Source of the DNA: Amphibalanus amphitrite
Lineage: Eukaryota > Arthropoda > Thecostraca > Balanomorpha > Balanidae
Reading direction: 5' to 3'
NCBI RefSeq assembly: GCF_019059575.1
Contig: NW_024883049.1
Location: forward strand, 1-64,000
Length of the DNA stretch: 64,000 nt
The notes beneath the pieces were generated by a model that did no database searches, was not told the origin of the DNA, and saw only the letters and a list, made by a program, of their open reading frames with translations. This document shows, one piece after another, positions 31,376 through 43,855 of this stretch (position 1 is its first letter; every line of letters begins with the position of its first letter). A program made the translations under genes and the position numbers.

Positions 31376-32513
31376 TCCCCAGGAATTACCGTGGTATTGT
31401 CATTACAACAAAAGTGACACCTCTCCGTTTTACACGTGTCACGTGCAGTAGGGGTCACCCGCAAACATCATCCATAGTAAATACTTGTGAGAAGGGTATC
31501 CGCTACCCCCCACAAAAAACCGCAAGTGTATCGGTCCAGTGGCTACAGAGATATAAGTCGTACAAAAACGTCCCCACGGCGGCCCTCCGCTAATGTTTAG
31601 CATTAAATTCGTGTCGCATCCTTCTATGGGAGGTATCCCCGTCACCTGTTCGTATACTGTCTGAGTGCCATATATAGGTGTGAGCTCAAATCTCGGTAAT
31701 GTCATGCTTTTTTACTAAATTTCTCAAAAACGGCAAAACGTGCAATAGCGGTCTATATGTCATTGGAAAGAGCATCAAAAGTTGTATAACCTATCAACTT
31801 TTCACTTAAATATATGTTTAACGTACAAAGTTATTAAGCAGCAAAGACGCTCCCATTGACTTTCCATGTTAAACTTTTTCATTTTTAAACGAGCTTAAAA
31901 AGAACAAACGAATTCTGACAGCTTAACGAAGCATAACGGCATGTACTACGGCCTATTCTGAATAAGTGTTGAAAGTTTGGTCAAAATCGTATCATATAAT
32001 TTTGTACAATGAACGAATGAAAATGTCTCTGCAAAAGCGCCCATTGACTTAACATGGGGAGCGAAAAAAGTTCAACTTTGACCTCGAGCAAAGACACGTT
32101 ACGAACTTCTGAGGGGTATACGGCGCACACTGGCGTGTACCGGAACGTGTTTCCCATAAAATGCTGGGAAGAAAACCACCTCTTCCTTGGCTCGTTTTCC
32201 CGCTATTCGCGATCGCGCAAAAAGTGCCCCAAAACCCCATTGACTTACTATGGAAAAAATGGAATCGCACGTGCCACGTGCCACGAGATTTTAAGCGAGT
32301 AGCGACTAATGCCATCAGGTAGATCGCCCCCGAGAGCCCATACCCTGAACTTTTTACGTAGATTGAGCGATTCGTCTAGGCTGCGACCAAGTTGTACTGA
32401 TTCGCGGCCAGACTTGCAAAACATAGCCCGGAGAACGACCGCTCCGGTTGTTTTTCAATAGAAAAACACAATTCTAACGAATAGTGTTTGTCTTTTCAAA
32501 CAACCTGCGGTTA
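30722..32513 (+). repeat. Array unit: B-C-E-F
   Basis: Four palindrome monomers, segment C (from about 31315), segment E without insert D (empty site near 31670), and the 3' module ending CGGTTA at 32513. The next copy starts at AGCATCTGCGATGCTGGG, lacking the two leading C of the full 5' hairpin. Confidence 0.85.
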
Positions 32514-34153
32514 AGCATCTGCGATGCTGGGCTCCGCATCGCGGGACCGCAGGTTGTTTGAGCAAGCACCTTTGTAAACGCCCGCCGCCAAACGAGAGGA
32601 TGAGCCTTGCACGTGCAGACCGGAATGGGTGTGCTACGAAATGACGTGCACTGCACTCTGCTAACCGGTCTCTAGCGGTGTGCCAAATTTGAGTGCAATC
32701 GACCCGGCCGTTTTCGAGATCTGGAAGCGACACCCTGCACGTGCGCACGTGCAAAATGGTCCCATCTGACTTTTGCACGGCACCCTATTCGCCGGTCTCT
32801 AGCGGTGTACCAAATTTGAGCTCAATCGGCCCGGCCGTTCTCGAGATCTGAAAGTGTCACCCTGCACGTGCGCACGTGCAGCTGCATCCCAACCGTGACC
32901 CATGAAAATACATACTAACTGACTTGCGCACGGCACCCTACTGATCGGTCTCTAAAGGTGTGCCAATTTTGAATGCAATCGGCCCGGCCATTCCTGAGAT
33001 CTGGAAGCGTCACCCTGCACGTGCGCACGTGCAACCTGGGACCTAACTGATCTGTGCAAGGCACCCTACTACGCGGTCTCTGACGGTGTGCCAAATTTGA
33101 ACTCAATCGGCCCGGCCGGTCACGAGATCTGGAAGCGTCACCCTGCACGTGCGCACGTGCAGCGGTACCCCTACCGTGGCACATGAAAATGGATCGCCTG
33201 GTAGGTGACTACCTGCATGCCAAGTTTCAGCGCAATTGGCCCAGTAATTACCGAGTTATTGCACTTATTACAAAACTGACACCTGTCCGTATTACACGTG
33301 TCACGTACAGTAGGGGTCACTCGCATGCATCGTCCATAGTAAAATACTTCTAAGAAGGGTATACGCTACCCCACACAAAAAACCGCAAGTGTATTGGTCC
33401 AGTGGCTGCGGAGATATAAGTCGTACAAAAACGTCCCCACGGCGGCTGGCTGCTAATGTTTAGTATTAAATCGCATCCTTCAATGGGAGGTATCCCTGTC
33501 ACCTGTTCGTATACTGTCTGAGCCAAGACCATATATAGGTCTGAGCTCAAATCTCGGTAAAGTCGTGCTTTTTTACCAAATTCCTCAAAAACGGCACAAC
33601 GTGCAATAACTTTCTATATATCATTGGAAAGAGCATCAAAAGTTGTATAACCTATCAACTTTTCACTTAAATATATCTCAACTGTAAAAAGTTATTAAGC
33701 AGCAAAGACGCTCCCATTGACTTTCCATGTTAAAATTTTTCATTTTTAAACGAGCCTAAAAAGAACAAACGAATTTGCACAGCTTAAAGAAGCATAATAA
33801 CATGTTCTATGGTCTTTTCTCAACAATTCCTGGAAGTTTAAACAAAATCGTATCATATAATTTTGTACAATGAGCGAATGAAAAGGTCTCTGCAAAAACG
33901 CCCATTGACTTAACATGGGGAGCGAAAAAAGTTCAACTTTGACCTCGTGCAAAGACACGTTACGAAGTTCTGAGGGGTATACGGCGCACACTAGCGTGTA
34001 CCCAAACGTGTTTGCCATAAAATGCTGGGAAGAAAACCACCTCTTCCTTGGCTCGTTTTTCCGCCATTGGCGATCGCGCAAAAAGTGTCCAAAACCCCGT
34101 TGACTTAACATGGGGAAAATGGAATCGCACGTGCCACGTGCCACGAGGTTTTA
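32514..34153 (+). repeat. Array unit: A-B-C-E, 3' module missing
   Basis: A 5' hairpin module, four palindrome monomers, segment C and segment E. It stops at CACGAGGTTTTA, where a new 5' hairpin module starts directly. Here the 5' end, not the 3' end, is the fixed side of the join. Confidence 0.85.
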
Positions 34154-36025
34154 CCAGCATCTGCGATGCTGGGCTCCGCATCGCGGGACCGCAGGTTGTT
34201 TGAGCAAGCACCTCTGTAACGTCGCAAAAGCGCCCGCCGCCAAACGAGAGGATGAGCCTTGCACGTGCAGACCGGAATGGGTGTGCTACGAAATGACGTG
34301 CACTGCACTCTGCTAACCGGTCTCTAGCGGTGTGCCAAATTTGAGTGCAATCGACCCGGCCGTTTTCGAGATCTGGAAGCGACACCCTGCACGTGCGCAC
34401 GTGCAAAATGGTCCCATCTGACTTTTGCACGGCACCCTATTCGCCGGTCTCTAGCGGTGTACCAAATTTGAGCTCAATCGGCCCGGCCGTTCTCGAGATC
34501 TGAAAGTGTCACCCTGCACGTGCGCACGTGCAGCTGCATCCCAACCGTGACCCATGAAAATACATACTAACTGACTTGCGCACGGCACCCTACTGATCGG
34601 TCTCTGAAGGTGTGCCAAATTTGAATGCAATCGGCCCGGCCGTTCCTGAGATCTGGAAGCGTCACCCTGCACGTGCGCACGTGCAACCTGGGACCCAACT
34701 GATCTGTGCAAGGCACCCTACTACGCGGTCTCTGACGGTGTGCCAAATTTGAACTCAATCGGCCCGGCCGGTCACGAGATCTGGAAGCGTCACCCTGCAC
34801 GTGCGCACGTGCAGCGGCACCCCTACCGTGGCACATGAAAATGGATCGCCTGGTAGGTGACTACCTGCATGCCAAGTTTCAGCGCAATTGGCCCAGTAAT
34901 TACCGAGTTATTGCACTTATTACAAAACTGACACCTGTCCGTATTACACGTGTCACGTGCAGTAGGGGTCACTCGCATGCATCGTCCATAGTAAAATACT
35001 TCTAAGAAGGGTATACGCTACCCCACACAAAAAACCGCAAGTGTATTGGTCCAGTGGCTGCGGAGATATAAGTCGTACAAAAACGTCCCCACGGCGGCCG
35101 GCTGCTAATGTTTAGTAGTAAATCGCATCCTTCAATGGGAGGTATCCCTGTCACCTGTTCGTATACTGTCTGAGCCAAGACCATATATAGGTCTGAGCTC
35201 AAATCTCGGTAAAGTCGTGCTTTTTTACCAAATTCCTCAAAAACGGCACAACGTGCAATAACTTTCTATATATCATTGGAAAGAGCATCAAAAGTTGTAT
35301 AACCTATCAACTTTTCACTTAAATATATCTCAACTGTAAAAAGTTATTAAGCAGCAAAGACGCTCCCATTGACTTTCCATGTTAAAATTTTTCATTTTTA
35401 AACGAGCCTAAAAAGAACAAACGAATTTGCACAGCTTAAAGAAGCATAACAACATGTTCTATGGTCTTTTCACAACAAGTCCTGGAAGTTTAAACAAAAT
35501 CGTATCATATAATTTTGTACAATGAGCGAATGAAAAAGTCTTTGCAAAAACGCCCATTGACTTAACATGGGGAGCGAAAAAAGTTCAACTTTGACCTCGT
35601 GCAAAGACACGTTACGAAGTTCTGAGGGGTATACGGCGCACACTAGCGTGTACCCAAACGTGTTTGCCATAAAATGCTGGGAAGAAAACCACCTCTTCCT
35701 TGGCTCGTTTTCCCGCCATTGGCGATCGCGCAAAAAGTGTCCAAAACCCCGTTGACTTAACATGGGGAAAATGGAATCGCACGTGCCACGTGCCACGAGG
35801 TTTTAAGCGAGTAGCGACCGGTGCCATCAGGTAGATCGCCTGCGGGAGCCCATACCCTGAAATTTTTACGAAGATTGAGGGATTCGTTTAGGAGAGGCTC
35901 AACTTGTCTCGATTCGCGGCCAGACTTGCAAAACATAGCCCGGAGAAGGACCGCTCCGGTTGTTTTTCAATAGAAAAACACAATTCTAACGAATAGTGTT
36001 TGTCTTTTCAAACAACCTGCGGTTA
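34154..36025 (+). repeat. Array unit: A-B-C-E-F
   Basis: This is a complete unit of about 1.87 kb without insert D. The palindromes start at 34389, 34515, 34669 and 34796, which gives the alternating 126, 154 and 127 spacing. The 3' module ends at 36025. Its B to F portion is nearly identical to 48861-50731. Confidence 0.88.
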
Positions 36026-36245
36026 AGCGAGTAGCGACCGGTGCCATCAGGTAGATCGCCTGCGGGAGCCCATACCCTGAAATTTTTACGAAGATTGAGG
36101 GATTCGTTTAGGAGAGGCTCAACTTGTCTCGATTCGCGGCCAGACTTGCAAAACATAGCCCGGAGAAGGACCGCTCCGGTTGTTTTTCAATAGAAAAACA
36201 CAATTCTAACGAATAGTGTTTGTCTTTTCAAACAACCTGCGGTTA
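36026..36245 (+). repeat. 220-bp short array unit (end of E plus F)
   Basis: The unit starts at AGCGAGTAGCGACCGGTGCC, an internal point of segment E, and repeats the preceding 220 bases up to CGGTTA. The junction shares TTA with the internal sequence. Confidence 0.9.
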
Positions 36246-38474
36246 AGATCTGGAAGCGAACCCTACACGTGCTCACGTGCAGCTGCACCCCAACCGTGGC
36301 ACATGAAAATACATACTTACTGACTTGTGCACGGCACCCTACTAACCAGTCTCTAGTGGTATGCCAAATTTGAGCACAGTCGGCCCGGCCGTTCTCGAGA
36401 TCTGGAAGCGTCAGCCTGCACGTGCGCACGTGCAAAATGAGTCCCATCTGACTTGTGCACGGCACCCTACTCGCCGATCCCTAACGGTGTGCCAACTTTG
36501 ATCACAATCGGCCCAGCCGTTCTCGAGATCTGGAAGCGTCACCGTGCCCGTGCGCACGTGCAGCGGCACCCCAACCGTGACACATGGAAATGCATTGCGC
36601 GTCGGGTGCCTACAACCATGCCAAGTATCAGCGCAATCGGCAAACTAACTACAGAGTTATTAGACTTGTTACCGAACTGACACCTCTTCGTTTTGCACGT
36701 GGCACGTGCATTAGGGGTCGCCCATACGCATCAAGAACAGCACACTACGTGTAAGAAAGGAAGACGCTATCCCACACAAAAGACCGCGAGTGAATCGGTC
36801 CAGTGGTTGCAGAGATATATGGTTTGTAAAGGCACCCCACAGGCGGCCTACTGCTAATATTTAGCAATAATCAGTGTCGCGTCCGCACATGGGAGGTATC
36901 CCCTTCACCTGTTCGTATACTCTAATGTGGTTGGGTTCAAGTCACAGTCGAGCCCTGCTTTTTTACAACTTTTCTTAAAAACGGCACATCGTGTGGTGAC
37001 GTTCTATACATTGTTGGATAGAGCATCGAAAGTTGTATATTTTATTACCTTTTCACTTTGATACATAAGCAATGTAAAAAGTTATTAAGCAACAAAGACG
37101 CTCCCATTGACTTTCCATGTTAAAAATTTTAAATTTCAAATTAACTTTATAAGAAAAAATGAGTTATGCCAGCTTAACGAAGCATAACGGCATGTACAAT
37201 ACTCTTTCCTCTACAAGATATAAGAATATGGGCGAAATCTATCTCTAAAATTTTGTACAAAGATCGAATGAAAATGTCTCTGCAAAGTCTCGACATCGCC
37301 GTCCATTGACTTAACATGGGACACAGCAAAATTCCAACTTTGACCTCGCGCAAAGACACGTTCCGAGATTCTGAGGGGTATACGGCGCACACGGGCGTGT
37401 ACCTGAACGTGTTTGCCATAAAATGCTGGGATGAAAACCACCCCTTTCTTGGCTCGTTTTTCCGCCATTCGCGATCGCGCAAAAAGTGTCCAAAACCCCG
37501 TTGACTTAACATGGGGAAAATGGAATCGCACGTGCCACGCGCAAAAGACTTCTTAGCGAGTAGCGACCGGTGCCATCAGGTAGATCGCCTGCGGGAGCCC
37601 ATACCCTGAACTTTTTACGAAGATTGTACATTTCGTCTAGGCCCCCGTCAAGTTGTACTGACGTCAAGTTGTACTAACGATGTATAGCACGTGCAGTGAC
37701 GTGCTATACATCGTTAGAAAGAGCATCGAAAGTCGTATATTATATCAACTTTTCACCTATATATATTACTAACGATAAAAGTTATAGAGGAATAAAGACG
37801 CACCCATTGACTTTCCATGTTAAAAATTTTCATTTTCAAACGAACTTTATTAGAAAAAACGATTTCTGCCAGCTTAACGAAGCACACCAACATGTACTAT
37901 GCTCCTTTCTCTACAAGATATAAGAGTTTGGGCGAAATCTATCTCTAAAATTTTGTACAAAGATCGAATGAAAATGTCTCTGCAAAGTCTCGACATCGCC
38001 GTCCATTGACTTAACATGGGACACAGCAAAATTCCAACTTTGACCTCGTGCAAAGACACGTTCCGAGATTCTGAGGGGTATACAGCGCACACTGGCGTGT
38101 ACCCAAACGTGTTTGCCATAAAATTCTGGGAAGAAAACCACCTCTTCCTTGGCTCGTTTTCCCGCCATTCGCGATCGCGCAAAAAGTGTCCAAAACCCCG
38201 TTGACTTAACATGGGGAAAATGGAATCGCACGTGCCACGCGCAAAAGACTTCTTAGCGAGTACCGACCGGTGCCATCAGGTAGATCGCCTCCGGGAGCCC
38301 ATACCCTGAACTTTTTACGAAGATTGAGCGATTCGTTTAGGCCCCCGTCAAGTTGCCCCAATCTCAGGCCAACTTTGCAAAACATACCCCGGAGAACCAC
38401 CGCTCCGGTTGTTTTTCAATAGAAAAACACAATTCTAACGAATAGTGTTTGTCTTTTCAAACAACCTGCGGTTA
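36246..38474 (+). repeat. Array unit: B-C-E'-E'-F with foldback junction
   Basis: The unit starts at AGATCTGGAAGCG inside a monomer. Segment C is followed by a variant E' (marked by ACTCTAATGTGGTTGGG). After about 37675 a second, partial E' follows, so E' is doubled. The seam is a perfect 18-bp inverted repeat. The 3' module ends at 38474. Confidence 0.82.
37675..37716. repeat. Perfect 18-bp inverted repeat at an E' seam
   Basis: TAACGATGTATAGCACGT (37675-37692) and its exact inverse (37699-37716) flank the loop GCAGTG. The right arm is ordinary E' sequence. The left arm is absent from other units and looks like a snap-back copy made when the seam formed. Confidence 0.85.
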
Positions 38475-40123
38475 CGCCGCCAAACGAGAGGATGAGCCTT
38501 GCACGTGCAGCCCGGAGCGGGTGTGTCACGAACTGACGTGCACTGCACTCTACAGCCGTTCTTGAGATATGGAAGCGTCAGCCTGCACGTGCGCACGTGC
38601 AAACTGGGCCCCATCTGACTTGTGCACGGCACCCTACTCGCCGATCCCTAACGGTGTGCCAAGTTTGATCACAATCGGCCCAGCCGTTCTCGAGATCTGG
38701 AAGCGTCACCCTGCCCGTGCGCACGTGCAGCGGCACCCCAACCGTGACACATGGAAATGCATTGCACGGCGGGTGCCTACATCCATGCCAAGTATCAGTG
38801 CAATCGGCAAACTAACTACAGAGTTATTAGACTTGTTACCGAATTGACACCTCTTCGTTTTGCACGTGGCACGTGCATTAGGGGTCACCCATACGTATCG
38901 ACGGTAGCACACTACGTGTGAGAAAGGAAGAAGCTATCCCACACAAAAGACCGCAAGTGAATCGGTCAATCGGTTGTGGAGATATAAGCATTGCAAAGGC
39001 GCCCCCAGGGCGGCCGACTGCCAATAATTAGCAATAATCAGCGTCGCGTCCGCACATGGGAGGTGTCCCCTTCACCTGTTCGTATACTCTAATGTGGTTG
39101 GGTTCAAGTCACAGTCGAGCCCTGATTTTTTACAGCTTTTCTTAAAAACGGCACATCGTGCAGTGACGTTCTATGCACCAGTGGAAAGAGCATCAGAAGT
39201 TGTATATTATATTAACTTTTCACCTATATGTCTTACTAAAGATAAAAGTTATAGAGGAATAAAGACGCTCCCATTGACTTTCCATGTTAAAAATTTTCAT
39301 TTTCCAACGAACTTTATTAGAAAAAAATGATTTCTGCCAGCTTAACGAAGCATACCAGCATGTACTACGCTCTTTCCTGTACAAGCTATAAGAGTTTGGG
39401 CAAATTCTATCTCTAAAATTTTGTACAATGAACGAATGAAAATGTCTCTGCAAAGTCTCGGCATCGCCGTCCATTGACTTAACATGGGACACAGCAAAAT
39501 TCCAACTTTGATCTCGTGCAAAAACACGTTCCGAGATTCTGAGGGGTATACAGCGCACACTGGCGTGTACCCAAACGTGTTTGCCATAAAATGCTGGGAA
39601 GAAAACCACCTCTTCCTTGGCTCGTTTTCCCGCCATTGGCGATCGCGCAAAAAGTGTCCAAAACCCCGTTCACTTAACATGGGGAAAATGGAATCGCACG
39701 TGCCACGTGCCACGAGATTCTGGCGGGTATACAGCGCACACTAGCGTGTACCCAAACGTGTTTGCCATAAAATGCTGGGAAGAAAACCACCTCCTTCTTG
39801 GCTCGTTTTCCCGCTATTGGCGATCGCGCAAAAAGTGTCCAAAACCCCCTTGACTTAACATGGGGAAAATGGAATCGCACGTGCCACGCGCAAAAGACTT
39901 TTTAGCGAGTAGCGACCGGTGCCATCAGGTAGATCGCCTCCGGGAGCCCATACACTGAACTTTTTACGAAGATTGTACATTTCGTCTAGGCTGCGACCAA
40001 GATGTCTCGATTCGCGGCCAGACTTGCAAAACATAGCCCGGAGAACGACCGCTCCGGTTGTTTTTCAATAGAAAAACACAATTCTAACGAATAGTGTTTG
40101 TCTTTTCAAACAACCTGCGGTTA
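38475..40123 (+). repeat. Array unit: A(part)-B-C-E'-E(part)-F
   Basis: The unit starts at CGCCGCCAAACGAGAGG. It has only two to three monomers, C, E', then a second short piece of E from about 39718 (CACGAGATTCTGGCGGG), and a 3' module ending at 40123. Seams inside E fall at short shared words. Confidence 0.82.
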
Positions 40124-41001
40124 CACGGGAGGTATCCCCGTCACCTGTTCGTATACTCTAATGTGGTTGGGTTCAAGTCACAGTCGAGCCCTGCTTTTTT
40201 ACAACTTTTCTTGAAAACGGCACACCGTGCAGTGACTTTCTATACATCGTGGGAAAGAGCATCGAAAGTTGTATATTCTATTAACTTTTCACTTTTATAT
40301 ACGTGCAACGTAAAAACTTATTAAGCAACAAAGACGCTCCCATTGACCTTCCATGTTAAAAATTGTCATTTTTAAACAGGCTTTTAAAGAAAAAACGATT
40401 TTGCACAGCTTAACGAAACACAACAGCATATACTATGCTCCTTCTTCAACAACTCTTGAATGTTTGGACGAAATCGTGACACATAATTTTTTACAATGTG
40501 CGAATGAAAATATCTCTGCAAAATTGTCCATTCACTTAACATGGGACACAGCAAAATTCCAACTTTGACCTCGTGCAAAGAAACGTTCCGAGATTCTGAC
40601 GGGTATACGGCGCACACTGGCGTGTACCGGAACGTGTTTGCCATAAAATGCTGGGATGAAAACCACCCCTTTCTTGGCTCGTTTGTCCGCCATTCCCGAT
40701 GGCGCAAAAAGTGCCCCAAACCGCCATTGACTTAACATGGGCGAAAATTCAAACGCACGCGCCACGCGCAAAAGAATTCTGAGCGAGTAGCGACCGGTGC
40801 CATCAGCTAGATCGCCTGCGAAAGTCTATACCCTGAGATTTTTACGAAAATCGTTGCAGAAGTTTTGGCTGGAATCAAGTTGTACTGATTCGCTGCCAAG
40901 TATGGAAAACATAGCCCGGAGAACGACTGCTCCGGTTGTTTTTCAATAGAAAAACACAATTCTAACGAATAGTGTTTGTCTTTTCAAACAACCTGCGGTT
41001 A
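40124..41001 (+). repeat. Short array unit: end of C, E', F
   Basis: This 878-bp unit starts at CACGGGAGGTATCCCCG in late segment C. It has no palindrome monomers. The 3' module is intact and ends at 41001. Confidence 0.85.
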
Positions 41002-42304
41002 TGATCATCGACATTGCCAGTGACCCACCACATGACGCAAATATGTACACGGGTACGAGATCTGGAAGCGTCACCCTGCCCGTGCGCACGTGCAGCGGCA
41101 CCCCAACCGTGACACATGGAAATGCATTGCGGGGCGGGTGCCTACATCCATGCCAAGGAATAGCGCAATCGGCAAAATAACTAGAGTTATTACACATGCT
41201 ACCGAACTGTCACCTCTTCGTTTTGCACGTGGCACGTGCATTAGGGGTCACCCATACGCATCGAGAATAGCACACTACGTGTAAGAATGGAAGAGGCTAT
41301 CCCACACAAAAGACGGCGAGTGAATCGGTCAAGCAGTTGTGGAGATATAAGCTTTGCAAAGGCGCACCCACAACGGCCGACTGCCAATAATAAGCAATAA
41401 TCAGTGTCGCGTCCGCACATGGGAGGTGTCCCCTTCACCTGTTCGTATAGTCTAATGTGGTTGGGTTCAAGTCACAGTCGAGCCCTGCTTTTTTACAGCT
41501 TTTCTTAAAAACGGCACATCGTGCAGTGACGTTCTATACATTGTTGGAAAGAGCATCGAAAGTTGTATATTTTATTAACTTTTCACTTTGGGATATCTGC
41601 AACGTAAAAAGTTATTAAGCAACAAAGACGCTCCCATTGACTTTCCATGTTAAAAAATTTAAATTTCAAATTAACTTTAAAAGAAAAAATGAGTTTTGCC
41701 AGCTTAACGAAGCATACCAGCAAGTACTATGCTCTTTCCTCTACAAGATATAAGAGTTTGGGCGAAATCTATCTCTAAAATTTTGTACATAGATCGAATG
41801 AAAATGTCTCTGCAAAATCTCGGCATCGCCGTCCATTGACTTAACATGGGACACAGCAAAATTCCAACTTTGACCTCGTGCAAAGACACGTTCCGAGATT
41901 CTGAGGGGTATACAGCGCACACTGGCGTGTACCTGAACGTGTTTGCCATAAAATGCTGGGAAGAAAACCACCTCTTCCTTGGCTCGTTTTCCCGCCATTC
42001 GCGATCGCGCAAAAAGTGTCCAAAACCCCGTTGACTTAACATTGGGAAAATGGAATCGCACGTGCCACGCGCAGAAGACTTCTTAGCGAGTACCGACCGG
42101 TGCCATCAGGTAGATCGCCTCCGGGAGCCCATACCCTGAAATTTTTACGAAGATTGAGCGATTCGTCTAGGCCCCCGTCAAGATGTCTCGATTCGCGGCC
42201 AACTTTGCAAAACATACCCCGGAGAACGACCGCTCCGGTTGTTTTTCAATAGAAAAACACAATTCTAACGAATAGTGTTTGTCTTTTCAAACAACCTGCG
42301 GTTA
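41002..42304 (+). repeat. Array unit with 54-bp filler at its start
   Basis: After CGGTTA come about 54 bases not seen elsewhere in the window (TGATCATCGACATTGCC...). Family sequence then resumes at ACGAGATCTGGAAGCG. One monomer, C, E' and F follow, ending at 42304. Confidence 0.82.
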
Positions 42305-43855
42305 CAATCGGTCCGGCCGTTCTCGAGATCTGGAGGCGTCACCCTGCACGTGTGCACGTGCAATAGCACCCCAACCGTGGCACATGAAAATACATACTTA
42401 CTGACTTGTGCACGGCACCCTACTAACCAGTCTCTAGTGGCATGCCAAATTTTAACACAGTCGGCCCGGCCGTTCTCGAGATCTGGAAGCGTCGTCCTGC
42501 ACGTGCGCACGTGCAAAATGAGTTCCATCTGATTTGTGCACGGCACCCTACTCGCCGATCCCTAACGGTGTGCCAATTTTGATCACAATCGGCCCAGCCG
42601 TTCTCGAGATCTGGAAGCGTCACCCTGCCCGTGCGCACGTGCAGCGGCACCCCAACCGTGACACACAGGAATGTATTACCCGGCGGGTGCCTACCCCCAT
42701 GCCATGTATCAGCGCAATCGGCAAAATAACTACAGAGTTATTAGACTTGCTACCGAACTGACACCTCTTCGTTTTGCACGTGGCACGTGCATTAGGGGTC
42801 ACCCATACGCACCGAGAGTAGCACACTACGTGTGAGAAAGGAAGAAGCTATCCCACACAAAAGACCGTGATTGAATCGGTCAAGCAGTTGTGGAGATAGA
42901 AGCTTTGCAAGGCGCCCCCACAGTCGGCCTACTGCTAATATTTAGCAATAATCAGTGTCGCATCCGCACACGGGAGGTATCGCCGTCACCTGTTCGTATA
43001 CTCTAATGTGGTTGGGTTCAAGTCACAGTCGAGCCCTGCTTTTTTACAACTTTTCTTGAAAACGGCACACTGTGCAGTGACGTTCTATACATCAGTGGAA
43101 AGAGCATCAAAAGTTGTATATTATATTAACTTTTCACCTATATATATTACTAACGATAAAAGTTATAGAGGAATAAAGACGCTCCCATTGACTTTCCATG
43201 TTAAAAATTTTAATTTTGAAATTAACTTTATAAGAAAAAATGAGTTATGCCAGCTTAACGAAGCATAACGGCATGTACTATGCTCTTTCCTCTACAAGAT
43301 ATAAGAGTTTGGGCGAAATCTATCTCTAAAATTTTGTACAAAGATCGAATGAAAATGTCTCTGCAAAGTCTCGACATCGCCGTCCATTGACTTAACATGG
43401 GACACAGCAAAATTCCAACTTTGACCTCGTGCAAAGACACGTTCCGAGATTCTGAGGGGTATACAGCGCACACTAGCGTGTACCGGAACGTGTTTGCCAT
43501 AAAATGCTGGGAAGAAAACCACCCCTTTCTTGGCTCGTTTTTCCGCCATTCCCGATGGCGCAAAAAGTGTCCAAAACCCCGTTGACTTAACATGGGGAAA
43601 ATGGAATCGCACGTGCCACGTGCCACGAGGTTTTAAGCGAGTAGCGACCGATGCCATCAGGTAGATCGCCTCCGGGAGCCCATACACTGAACTTTTTACG
43701 AAGATTGTACATTTCGTCTAGGCCCCACCCAAGTTGCCCCAATTCGCGGCCAGACTTGCAAAACATAGCCCGGACAACGACCGCTCCGGTTGTTTTTCAA
43801 TAGAAAAACACAATTCTAACGAATAGTGTTTGTTTTTTCAAACAACCTGCGGTTA
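42305..43855 (+). repeat. Array unit: B-C-E'-F
   Basis: The unit starts at CAATCGGTCCGGCCG inside a monomer. Several palindromes are variants (CACGTGTGCACGTGCA, CCCGTGCGCACGTGCA). The 3' module has TTTTTTCA for CTTTTCA and CCGGACAACGACC in the first hairpin, a rare stem mismatch. Confidence 0.85.

Noticed and set aside
32915..33184. Repeated minus-strand frames with LHVRTCR, LPDLENGRADC and similar words in the monomer arrays
   Set aside because: They arise from the monomer sequence itself, change frame between monomers because the periods (126-128, 153-154) are not all multiples of three, and lack starts or a common end.
32513..43855. Integron-like cassette array (constant imperfect palindromes between variable segments)
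   Set aside because: The segments are truncations of one unit rather than different cassettes, there is no integrase, and the context is a eukaryotic repeat locus.
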